Part shown: piece by piece, positions 55,474-64,000 of the stretch
Layout: each line of letters starts with the position of its first letter
How positions within the stretch are numbered: position 1 is the first letter of the stretch
DNA from: Bidens hawaiensis
Taxonomy: Eukaryota > Streptophyta > Magnoliopsida > Asterales > Asteraceae
Assembly: GCA_021521415.1 (NCBI GenBank)
Contig: JAIQDT010010136.1
Coordinates: forward strand, 1-64,000
Length of the DNA stretch: 64,000 nt
Reading direction: 5' to 3'
The notes under the pieces: model-generated
The model's database searches: none
The model's input: the letters and a program-made list of their open reading frames with translations, nothing else
What the model was told of the DNA's origin: nothing
Program-made: the position numbers and the translations under genes

Positions 55474-58400
55474 TCAAGTCTCCACGTTGACATCAGCCTC
55501 TTCATCATCCTCATCATCGCCCTCAGCATCTGGCGCAGCCTGCTCCTCATCATCTCCAAACAGACCATAGTCAAGTTGTTCATCTTGAATGGAGTCTTCT
55601 AGCACAACAGTGTCAGGAGCGGATCCTTTGGCCACGCCAGAGCCGCTAGCAACGCCAGCATTCGCCGCGCCATCATCGCCGCCGCCAGCCCCTTCGCACT
55701 CGTCAAGTAATTTCTTTAGCGCGGCGAGATCGGGCTGGTCAGCAAGCGCGGATATCTGCAAATCATAAGAAAAAATATGAGTACAAAAAGACTTAGAAAA
55801 AAAAAAAGTCAAGGTAATCTCATTAAGGTTAAAATACCTGCGCAAGGATGGGAATGGGAGTATTCATATACTTCTCCCCCATCGCGGCCATTTCCGCGCA
55901 GGCAGCGTCGCTCTGATAAGGGTACTCGGATGGGTTCTTCTTCAACATGCCATATTCGTAACCATCCGTGAACCCTTCAGCTCGGCCCACCAAGCGCGCG
56001 GCAGCGTTGCAATCCATCACCAGGGCCTGAAACTCGCCTGAGTATTTCATCGCGTAAGCGCAACGAGTCATGCCCTGTGAGATCAGCCAGTGGCGATCCT
56101 GCGCGAGGCCAGCAACAGACGTCTCGAGGGCAGGAACCTGAGAGTTTAATAACTCAACAGTTTCCTTAGTCTTTTTTAGCTCCTCTTTGTCGGACGCTGC
56201 TGCAGCCAAGATTTCTTCTTTTTCCGCCCGCGCAGCATCAAGTGCTTCCTGGCTAGACGCTGCCGTCGCCAGGGCTTCATCTTTATCGGCCTGCGCGGCC
56301 GCCAGCTCCTTCTTCAGGCGCGCAACCTCACTCTCCAGTGAAGATTTTTCAGTGACAGACTGGACAAGAGCCTGGTCACGCGCCTCCGCCTCGAGCTCCA
56401 AGTCGCGCGCTCTGCGCGCGTACTTGGCAGCATCCGCCTCCGCCGCCTGCAGCTTCTCCCGCGCCACCTGAAGCTCATGCCCGCGCTTCACGAAGGCGCT
56501 GTTGGCACTTGCTCTGTTCTCACTGAGCTCGGCTTGGAGCTTTTCAGCTCTCTCGCGAGCATCAGAAAGATGCCAAGCAGACACCTTAGCCTCTTGCTTG
56601 GCTTCCGCAAGAGCATCACGTACTTTTACGTAATCAGAGCGAAGCTCTTGGGAGGCAGCAAAGAAGGCCGACCCAGCAAACATGTGATCGTTGAGCAGGT
56701 CGTCGCGAGCGCGGTCCTCCTGGAACCTCCTTTCAGATGGAGGCACAGCATGAGCCCAGAATTCCGCACACACCCCCATGGACTGAAATGTGCTATCTTC
56801 AGTAATATTCCATCTCGGGCGGTAAGTGTGATCGGCTTCCTGCAAAAACAAAGAAATTATCTAAGTCATCAAAACATTAAGATGGAAGTCCGCGCAGCGA
56901 AGAAAAAAAAAAGAACCTATACCTGTGGGGATGAAGCAGAAAAGTCAGCGCCAGCCCCACGAGAAGGCTCAGCCGCGAAACCTCGTGGCGCTGCAGGGCT
57001 GGCGCGGGCGCCATCGGAGTCTTCAGCATGAACCGCCTCATCCTCCTCTAAAATAGGCCTCTTCTCCTGCGACCTAGAATCAAAATCGGTCTCGCGAGGA
57101 GGGCTGTGCGCAGGAGGAGGTGAGGGAGGTCTCGGCGCCGCCAGGTCGGCGCGCAAAACGGCCTCCTGCTCCTTAGTAATCCCGATGAGGGGAGATTCAT
57201 CCCTTGCAGGAGCAGGAGCAGAGCCAGCGGCGCTGGCGCTAGCGCCAGGAGTGCCGCCAGAAGCTTGTGCGCCAGCTACGGCTTCTGTGAAAAAATCAAC
57301 AAAAAAGAAATGGTTCATGACTTGATCGAAAAGAAAGTCAGAAAATAAGAGCGCAATACGTACCTTGGCGCAACTCCGTTCGCGAAGCAAACATCGCCAT
57401 GAAGTCCATTCTACCCTTCTTTGAGGGTAAAACAGGGGACTTCGACGCAACATCCGGCGCAGCATCGGCATCTTGTTGCCCTGTCGCCGGCTCTACAAAC
57501 ATTTGAGTGAGCAAAGATTCATTAGTAATTCTATTAGAATCGCGCTCATAGAATCATAAAAAGCAAAGGATAAGCAAAGTATACCTGTCGAGGGCGCAAC
57601 AACGCTTCCCTTTTCCGCCGCGGGAAGGGAGGAGGTAGCGCCACCATACCTCAAGTGGACAGGAGGTCTGCCCACTTTTTGAGGCAGGGAAGACAAGGAA
57701 ACCTTGGTGGTAAACACCTGGGTTTTCCCAAATCCCCCCGCCTGGGTAGGAGGATCCTGAACAACAGGGGCATCATCCTTCTTCTGTTTCTTACTGGCCC
57801 CTGCGCCAGTTTTCCCCTTAACTTTACGCTTTAGTTGGGGCGCCTCCTCTTCCGCGAGCTCTAGCTCGTAATTTTCGAGCGCATCTACAATACACACAAC
57901 AGAAGTGTTAGCAAAATTTGGTATTATAAGGGAAAATGCATAACTACAAAGGCTTACCAGGCGCATCGCTGTCGAAGACAAATCCCAGATCAACAGGGAT
58001 GAACATGTCATCAAAGCGATCAGGGAAACCAACCTCCCCAGCGCCAAGCGCGACGGAGCCACCCTCCATGTGCTCATCATAGGCGGCATGGATATACTCC
58101 TTGGTGACTGCACAAAACAAGTCAAGTGATATCAGCAAAAAGAATTATATTCGCGCAGAAAAACAAAAAAAAGGCAATGAGATAAACTTACACAACCCGT
58201 CGACTTGGATAACGGGCTCAAGCGCGCTGTCCGCCCACCTCTTGCTCATACCAACCCCCACCAGCGCCTCCTCACAAATGTTCTTGGCGGGGGATGGTTC
58301 AGCGGTCAGCTTATTAACCCAGGCGCCAGTTGGATTCTTGAGGACACCCACATCCGCAGGCGCAGAGGAAATCGAGCGCATGGTCATACGGATGGGGATC

Positions 58401-59002
58401 ACACCAGCCCTTATATAAAAAAACCTCTCAGACCAGTCATGAAGGCTCTTGAATGAAACAGTGTAGCACTTCACCTTCTGACTGCGAGGAACGAAGGAGA
58501 ACCAAGAATCTTGGATCTTGGGCTTATAAAAAAATTGAAAGCGCCGAGGGGTGGGCTCCTCGCGCTGGGATTTGCACATGAACTCAAAGTGAGTCATGCG
58601 CACAAGTCCAAACGGATGGACTTGGGATATATGAATCCCGTAAAACCTAAGCACCGCACCCACAAACCTTGTCATCGGAAGACGAAGGTTGCAGTGGGTG
58701 AAAAAATGGCTATATAGGGATATATAGCCGGCAGGCGGGTCCGCCGCCGTTTGCCCGGCCGCAGGCAACATGCAGCCAAACAGGGGGGGAAAACCCTGAG
58801 AGGCGATGAGGCTGTCAAGATCCGCCTGCCTCAGTTTGCAGGGGATTTCATTCCACCTCTTCACAGCCTTGGTCCTCCCTACCTCCTCTGATGAGCCCTC
58901 AGCAGCCTTCTTCCCCTTGCCGGTCTTCTTCAATGTAGACATTACTAACGATTTTCTACGGCAATGGATGGGGGAGATTGTGTTGTCTGAGCTATCAGAC
59001 AT
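55474..59002 (-). CDS. Seven-exon antisense gene within family B retrotransposon (PF04195-like domain, coiled coil), 1011 residues
   Basis: Exons on the minus strand: 59002-58192, 58107-57958, 57884-57585, 57492-57364, 57284-56923, 56839-55838, 55755-55474. All six introns are GT-AG, 83-95 bases or less, and phases agree (1,1,1,1,0,0), giving 3036 coding bases and one terminal stop. Exon 1 encodes a Lys-rich start, then a globular region (IPCKLRQADLDSLIASQGF, LRFYGIHISQVHPFGLVRM, KPKIQDSWFSFVPRSQ) that I take for the 'putative gypsy-type transposon' family PF04195. Exons 2-5 are Ala/Pro/Ser- and acidic-rich with a KGKTGAGASKKQKK basic patch. Exon 6 (~585-918) is mostly coiled coil (EKLQAELSE, ARLKKELAAAQADKDEA), then a conserved-looking globular end. 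Exon 7 is acidic. Antisense ORFs at this place are known for Tat elements; function unknown. An earlier in-frame ATG at 59110 is possible. Confidence 0.85.
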
Positions 59003-59143
59003 ACAACTGTAAAATCGAACACGGGAAGCCTCTAAAGAACAGAAATATGGAAGCAGAAGACACGTAATCGGAATACAATGAAAGAAAGAAAAGCTCAGAA
59101 GAATAAACAAGAAGATGAAGGATAAAAAAACTCAAAGGGCTGG

Positions 59144-59151
59144 CTTTTATA
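59144..59151 (-). promoter_or_regulatory. Candidate TATA box of the antisense gene
   Basis: TATAAAAG on the minus strand, about 142 bases upstream of the start codon at 59002. Suitable distance for transcription of the antisense gene. Confidence 0.55.
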
Positions 59152-59189
59152 GGCCCAGGAGAGAGAAATATGGGTGTTGATCGGACTTC

Positions 59190-59380
59190 ACGCGCCCCCA
59201 CTCGCAGGTTTAAGCCAACGCGAGCGCGACACGTGTCCCTGACACTGTGTGAGGGGACACGAAAAGAAACTCTACAGCTGTTGCCAGAGTTCACGCGCCG
59301 CCACTCGCAGGAATGACCAATACGAGCGCGACACGTGTCCCTGACAGCATGTGAGGGGACACGAAAGGCAACTGTAGCAC
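59190..59380 (-). promoter_or_regulatory. Duplicated upstream block with G-boxes
   Basis: A ~75-80-bp block (TTCACGCGCC..CCACTCGCAGG to GAGGGGACACGAAA) occurs twice, at ~59187-59265 and ~59290-59368. Each carries GACACGTGTCC with a CACGTG G-box (59230-59235 and 59332-59337). The pair sits 80-185 bp upstream of the TATA box. G-boxes bind bZIP/bHLH factors; regulation is inferred. Confidence 0.5.
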
Positions 59381-59577
59381 CTCGAGCACACGAAACTTCT
59401 GACACATCTCCATCACGTACATAGACGATTCGTTTTCAACCAAAAGGATAGAATTACGCGCAATGACGAGGAATAACAAGAAAAAGACAAACCCCTACTA
59501 AAACAACAAACTGTTAAGTCTAATATCTATCTTGCCTCGCGCGCGCGAGACAAGACACACATTAGACTGGGGGGGCT

Positions 59578-59846
59578 TGAAGAGGTATGTACCCGCCTCA
59601 ACACCGAGCAAGGCGGGTCAACCCACAAGATATAGACAAGAAGCTTGAAATCAAGACATTATGAAGGCACAAAGCCAAAACCTACGCGCATGGTGCATAT
59701 CACATATGCTCATGCATCACATGCTCAGGCATCATATGCCCAGGCACCACACATGCTCATGCATCATATGCCCAGGCACACATATGCTCGCGCATCACAT
59801 ATGCTCACGCATATCACATATGCGCGTGGCGCATCAGCGCGCGGCG
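59578..59846 (+). repeat. 3' LTR of family B, first partial copy
   Basis: Starts TGAAGAGGTATGTACCCGCC after a polypurine tract with a run of 7 G. It matches 48032-48300 and ends abruptly in GCGCA, where sequence from upstream of the polypurine tract (59461 on) resumes. Confidence 0.88.
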
Positions 59847-60078
59847 CAATGACGAGGAATAACAAGAAAAAGACAAACCCCTACTAAAACAACAAACTGT
59901 TAAGTCTAATATCTATCTTGCCTCGCGCGCGCGAGACAAGACACACATTAGACTGGGGGGCTTGAAGAGGTATGTACCCGCCTCAACACCGAGCAAGGCG
60001 GGTCAACCCACAAGATATAGACAAGAAGCTTGAAATCAAGACATTATGAAGGCACAAAGCCAAAACCTACGCGCATGG
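59847..60078 (+). repeat. Tandem duplicate of polypurine tract and 3' LTR start, interrupted
   Basis: 59847-59962 repeats 59461-59577 (one G fewer in the G run). 59963-60078 repeats the first 116 bp of the LTR and stops at GCGCATGG, where the next element begins. Confidence 0.88.
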
Positions 60079-61978
60079 TGTGACATCTGCCCTGATCCGA
60101 CCCGACCCAGGTACCCGTTTCTCTGACCCGATCTCTTTCTTTTATGATTTAATATTTATTTATACTTATATTTTACTTTTAATAATAATATATATTTTCC
60201 TTCCCGCCTCTTTCTCTCTTTTTCTTTCCGCCGTCCCGTCCCTCTTCTCTCATTCCGCCTTCTTTTCCCTCTTGTCGCCTTCCCGCCCTTAAGCCTTGTT
60301 TCCCTCAACTCTTTGCTTGTCCTTTGGTTCTTCCCGCCTAAGGATGTCTGCAGCTTCACGCGCCAGACTCCTTACATGGAAGCCTGCGTGAAGACATCTT
60401 GTTCCTGCGATGCGTGAAGAGAACTCTTCTCGCAGCGCGCTAAGAATGCATGTTCTTCCCGCAATGCGCTAAGAATGTATGTTCTTCCCGCGATGCGCTT
60501 AGAATTCTAGTTCACGCAGCACGCTAAGGATGTGATTCTTCCCGCAGTGCGCTAAGGATTGTTGTGCCAGCCTTCGCGCTCGCGCACTCAGCCTTCCCGC
60601 GCTTAACCCTTGTATCTTCTGTTTATTCTAGCCGTTTGCTTTTGTAAATGTCTTTTCCTCTGAGCTGTTGACCTAACCTATCTAATGTCTGAATAGTTAC
60701 TTTCGGCGCAGCATGCGTACCAACCCCATTGGTTGACAGATAAAGTGACTGACATAATCTTTTGAGATCTGCTTTCGCCATGCTTGACCAGTACCTTTAT
60801 CTGATCCGCCCATGCTTTTTACTGTTCCCTGTCAGCTTTCCCTTTTGCTTTTCCTCTTTTCCTGCTGCCATATCTTTTGATATCTTGCTTTTGGAATCTT
60901 TTTCTGTTGATATCTTTTCTTTTACTTTTGGAGATCTTTTCTAGGGTTTGTGTCCCCTAGGGTTTGCCTATATATAGTACTATTTTCTTAACACTTCACA
61001 CACTACACTTATTCTCTTCCTCCCTTTTTGCTCTCTGCCGTTGTTCTTCAGCCGCCTCCCTCCTCTCTTGCCTCCGTCTTCCTCCCTGTTCTGCCCTGCT
61101 TTTCCGGTAATATATATTATATAATAATTTACTTATTAATTATGCTAACTTATTATCAAGACTTAAAACAGATCGTTAAAACAATAATCTTAATTATAGG
61201 TTAACTTTGCCTGTTTAAGAGTTGATTCTTGCATATCTTTCACCGCATCGTTTATCAAGTGAGTTATCTCGTATCTAATCCCTTTTTATTTTAAATGCTT
61301 TGGGATGTTCATGTGTTCATACAAAACTTGAGTCTTAAACTGTTTATGAACTTTAGTCGCGCAGTATCCCATGTGTTGAGGACGTAGACTTGGCTGTTTA
61401 TTTGTATGTGTGGATCATTAACCGTCTTGTCGGTCTATTCCGCAGTTTTCATGGTACCATTAGATGAACACGGGAGAACTATCGTTTATGATTTTCTCTT
61501 TTGTTACACTTGCACAGTTAGTCTTGTTTGTGAGCTCAATTGTGAGCACTGGCAGTCTTGTCTCTTAGAGTTGGTCCCGATCAGATTACACCCTTGTTGA
61601 AAACCAGACATACACATGTTGCGCGCAGATTTATTGTTATCTATGTATTGTATTAAACTTGATTTCTCACCAACACGCAAGTGTTTGACGTTTATTTTAA
61701 CACATGTTCAGGTTTGCAGTAGCTGTTTTGGAGCTTGTGGACACGTAGGACGTTTTTACTTTTGGACCTAGAATTAAAATGTATCAGGACAAGTTAATGA
61801 TGTTTGAATGTTATAATTTATAATATATTGATTTATGTTTGATTTATGTTCTTTATTTTCCCCGCTGCGCGTGCGCGATAAAGTGTGTATTAATAAATAT
61901 TGACACCAATAGTGTCACGAGTAATGAAACAATATGTGGCGCCCCGATGTATAATCCGCCTTTGGTCGGGGTGTTACA
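60079..61978 (+). repeat. 5' LTR of the chromovirus-like element
   Basis: 1900 bp, TGTGACATCTGCCCTG to GGGGTGTTACA. It includes repeated TTCCCGC(A/G)(A/G)TGCGCTAAG(A/G)AT words (~60440-60560), a TATA box (60970-60976) and CTCTTCCTCCC-rich leader sequence. Confidence 0.87.
60970..60976 (+). promoter_or_regulatory. TATA box of the LTR
   Basis: TATATAT within GCCTATATATAGTAC, followed ~35 bases later by an ACACTTCACACACTACAC start-like region. Confidence 0.5.
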
Positions 61979-61981
61979 GAT

Positions 61982-61994
61982 TGGTATCAGAGCT
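61982..61994 (+). other. Primer-binding site (initiator Met tRNA)
   Basis: TGGTATCAGAGCT, three bases after the LTR end. Confidence 0.82.
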
Positions 61995-62219
61995 CGTTGA
62001 CTTTAGGATAGGTGGTTAGACGTAACGGCCTAGAATACCTAAGAGTCCCTTCTCGCGCATGAGAGAAATCTCATGTTTGCGCGCTTATTGTTAATTACTC
62101 GTTATTTATGAATATGCTCGCGCTTGCGCAGTATATGATTTTATGTTTTATTTCGCGATGTTTCGATTTTTGTTGAATTTCGATTTTATTGATTTTTCTT
62201 ACATATTCGTTTGTTGGGT

Positions 62220-62490
62220 TTGAAAATCCGAAAAGTCATGGTGATACATGAATAGTTGATTCTCAATTTCCATTTACGATTATGTTCTGAGGTTGGAGAC
62301 TTGAAAAGTCATGGTGATACATGAATTGTCAACCTCCAATACTCATTTTCTTGTATGTTTTATATTGAAGATTGAAAAGTCATGGTGGTACATGAATCGT
62401 CAATCTCCAATACTCGTTGCCCGTATATTTTAAATTGGGAATTCGGAAAGTCATGGTGATACATGAATTGTCGATTCTTGATTCGAATTT
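62220..62490 (+). repeat. Leader repeat, four copies
   Basis: GAAAAGTCATGGTGATACATGAAT and close variants near 62230, 62305, 62370 and 62446, each followed by a GTC(A/G)A(T/C)(C/T)TC stretch; unit ~65-76 bp. It lies in the untranslated leader between LTR and gag. Confidence 0.85.
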
Positions 62491-62631
62491 GTTACCTTTA
62501 TTAAGTCTGCATTTAGGATCATTTATTTTACTTTAACTGTTGACTGTAACTGACTCCGTGAAACCAAGCTTTATAAGATTAAAACTTTGCGCTAAAACCA
62601 AGATATTAACTAAAATTAAAACTTTTATAGA

Positions 62632-64000
62632 ATGCCTCCGCTATCTCGCCGATTTCAGAGAAGAGAAGCCTCGCGCATGCGTAGACAGCAACGTTCCCAG
62701 GAAATGGCCGCCGCGATAGCCCAAGCCTTGAGCCAAAACAATACCTCCAGTTATAACATTAAGTCCTTTAATGCGGGTAACCCTCCAAAGTTCACAGGTC
62801 TCGAAGGAGCCACCGTGATGCTCCAGTGGCTCGAGAAGATAGAAAACACTTTCCTTCACACCCAATGCCCCTCAGACAGACGAACCCTATATGCTTCCAG
62901 TGTCCTGGAATCCAGAGCGCTTACATGGTGGAATGGAGTAGCCCATGCGCGTGGCGCAGAGGCTGCTTCTAGCATGACATGGGAGGAATTCAAGGAAATT
63001 CTTACGCGAGAATTCTGCCCTCCCAACGAAGTTAAGCGCCTGGAGGAAGAATTCTGGAACTTGAAGCAATACAGTGGCGAAGCGCGCGAGTACGCGACGC
63101 GCTTCCACGAGCTAAGCTTACTGGTCCCTCACCTTGTTACCCCTTCACGCCGAGCAATCGAGAAATTCCTTGGGGGTCTCCCCATGGAAATTCAAGATTC
63201 TGTATGGGCCAGAAACCCAGTTACCCTCTCTGACGCCATCGAGTTGGCCGCTGTGCTCAGCGACAACCATGTCAGAGCAGGAACCCTGTTCCTGCGGGGA
63301 ACTGAGAAGACCAAACTCCCCAAGACTGCCCCTGAACCCGCAGAAACCAAACCAGAACCCTCAAACCGTAACAACCTCAAGCGCAGGCGCAAGGCCTATG
63401 CGCTTACCAACCCGCCCATTGTCCAGCAACCCATTTACCAACCCCCAGTTTACGCGCCTAACCCACTGTCAACCTACCCAGCACCTCCTGCAGTCCATAA
63501 CTATGCCTTAACCAATCCAGCACTCCCTGCCCCGCCAACTAAGAAACCTTACACAGGAAACCATCCCTTTTGCCCAACCTGTAGATTTCACCACCCAACC
63601 CAAACCCCGTGTCGACTTTGTAACCGATGTGGCCGTACTGGTCACACTGCTGAGAACTGTAGAGTCCTTCTCGCCAATCCAATTGCGCCAACACCACCAG
63701 TCTACCCGCAGAATCCTCAACCAATCTACCAAAACCCACGACCCAGATCGTGCTTTAACTGCGGTGATCCTAGTCATTTCCGGAACGCGTGCCCGAGACT
63801 ACAAGTTCAGATTACGCAAGCGAATCCGGTGAACCAGATTTCAAACCAAGTGACGCGTGGACGAGCTTTTAACATAACCGCGCACCAAGCGCAAGCGAAT
63901 AATGACGTAGTTAATGGTACATTTTTACTTAACGGATTTTATGCCTCTGTACTTTTTGATACTGGCGCCGATCGAAGTTTTATCTCTCGCGCCTTCGAGC
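62632..64000 (+). CDS. gag: gag and start of protease, partial at the window edge
   Basis: Open frame of 456 codons from the ATG at 62632 to the window end, with no stop. Arg-rich start (RRFQRREASRMRRQQR), capsid core (FTGLEGATVMLQWLEKIEN, LTWWNGVAHARG, MTWEEFKEILTREFCP, EFWNLKQYSGEAREYATRF, residues ~45-210), Pro/Tyr/Asn-rich linker, zinc knuckles (CNRCGRTGHTAENC and CFNCGDPSHFRNAC, ~325-385), then the protease motif [11 protein letters not shown] at ~440. Order and motifs match the chromovirus gag at 43723 on the other strand. No disruption seen, so the element may be intact beyond the window. Confidence 0.92.
   Translation, partial: MPPLSRRFQRREASRMRRQQRSQEMAAAIAQALSQNNTSSYNIKSFNAGNPPKFTGLEGATVMLQWLEKIENTFLHTQCPSDRRTLYASSVLESRALTWWNGVAHARGAEAASSMTWEEFKEILTREFCPPNEVKRLEEEFWNLKQYSGEAREYATRFHELSLLVPHLVTPSRRAIEKFLGGLPMEIQDSVWARNPVTLSDAIELAAVLSDNHVRAGTLFLRGTEKTKLPKTAPEPAETKPEPSNRNNLKRRRKAYALTNPPIVQQPIYQPPVYAPNPLSTYPAPPAVHNYALTNPALPAPPTKKPYTGNHPFCPTCRFHHPTQTPCRLCNRCGRTGHTAENCRVLLANPIAPTPPVYPQNPQPIYQNPRPRSCFNCGDPSHFRNACPRLQVQITQANPVNQISNQVTRGRAFNITAHQAQANNDVVNGTFLLNGFYASVLFDTGADRSFISRAFE

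Larger units (their letters stand above)
48032..60078 (+). mobile_element. Tat-lineage Ty3/gypsy retrotransposon, family B, with antisense gene
   Basis: Plus-strand element: 5' LTR (48032-49010), primer site, gag-protease (49083-51480), RT/RNase H/archaeal-type RNase H/integrase (to 54549), a repeat-bearing noncoding stretch, a seven-exon gene on the opposite strand (59002-55474), polypurine tract (~59566-59577) and 3' LTR (from 59578). The 3' LTR is rearranged: a ~385-bp piece spanning the polypurine tract and LTR start is repeated in tandem (59461 and 59847), and the second copy is interrupted after 116 bp by another element at 60079. The remainder should lie beyond the window. Over 12 kb, large for a gypsy element. 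Confidence 0.92.
60079..64000 (+). mobile_element. 5' part of a chromovirus-like Ty3/gypsy element, runs off the window
   Basis: LTR, Met-tRNA primer site, a repeat-bearing leader, and gag reading into protease at the window edge. It is inserted in the 3' LTR of family B; the likely TSD is CATGG (60074-60078). Gag shape and protease motif (FDTGADRSF) are close to those of the chromovirus at 36257-47636, but LTR and leader differ and there is no upstream accessory ORF. Confidence 0.88.

Noticed and set aside
60080..60360. Coding ORFs in the LTR (70 codons plus, 67 codons minus)
   Set aside because: Low-complexity pyrimidine-rich LTR sequence; the real gene of the element starts at 62632.

Overview
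This is a stretch of plant nuclear genome, almost certainly a eudicot and probably Asteraceae. The family assignment is inferred only from the style of the repeats. I found no intact ordinary host gene. The only recognisable host gene is a frameshifted cytochrome P450 of the CYP78A family (1802-3493, minus), with its ancestral intron still in place. Everything else supportable is transposable elements, many nested in one another and several with clean target-site duplications (TSDs).

Layout. 1-1496: 5' end (LTR, primer site, broken gag) of a Tat-lineage Ty3/gypsy element on the minus strand, family A. 1802-3493: CYP78A pseudogene. 3714-9126: complete Mutator-like element (MULE) with ~235-bp terminal inverted repeats and a perfect 9-bp TSD; it carries a frameshifted MuDR-type transposase and, convergent to it, a small two-exon GRF zinc-finger gene. 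9204-11177: PIF/Harbinger element (TSD TAA) with only the Myb-like gene. 11441-11872: family A LTR fragment. 12188-13027: second Harbinger Myb-like relic. 13446-14730: inverted pair of tRNA-like dispersed repeats. 14885-19330: eroded copia-like element that received a SINE (18451-18582) and a 2.58-kb solo LTR (15643-18222, TSD TCAAC). 20617-21614: family A solo LTR (TSD GTTGC). 22688-22996: Tourist-like MITE (TSD TTA). 24771-32734: nearly full family A element on the minus strand, decayed, with its 5' LTR cut to 14 bp. 33131-34915: three unrelated local repeat arrays. 36257-47636: young Tekay/Del-like chromovirus on the minus strand, with 2.73-kb LTRs that look identical, an intact 1535-residue gag-pol and an additional 254-residue ORF upstream of gag. 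48032-60078: Tat-lineage element family B on the plus strand, with an antisense gene between pol and the 3' LTR. 60079-64000: 5' end of another chromovirus-like element that interrupts the family B 3' LTR and runs off the window.

How the parts work together. Each LTR element has the usual order: LTR promoter, tRNA primer site, gag (capsid), protease, reverse transcriptase, RNase H, integrase. The Tat elements add a second, archaeal-type RNase H, and the chromovirus adds a C-terminal chromodomain. The most striking object is the antisense gene of family B. Seven exons joined by six canonical GT-AG introns in consistent phase give one uninterrupted 1011-codon frame: a PF04195-like N-terminal domain, Ala/Pro-rich linkers, a long coiled coil and an acidic tail. 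It is preceded by a TATA box and a duplicated G-box block. Antisense ORFs are known in Tat-lineage elements, but such a fully spliceable copy deserves a closer look. Other points of note are the extra coiled-coil/acidic ORF in the chromovirus leader and the GRF zinc-finger gene in the mudrB position of the MULE.
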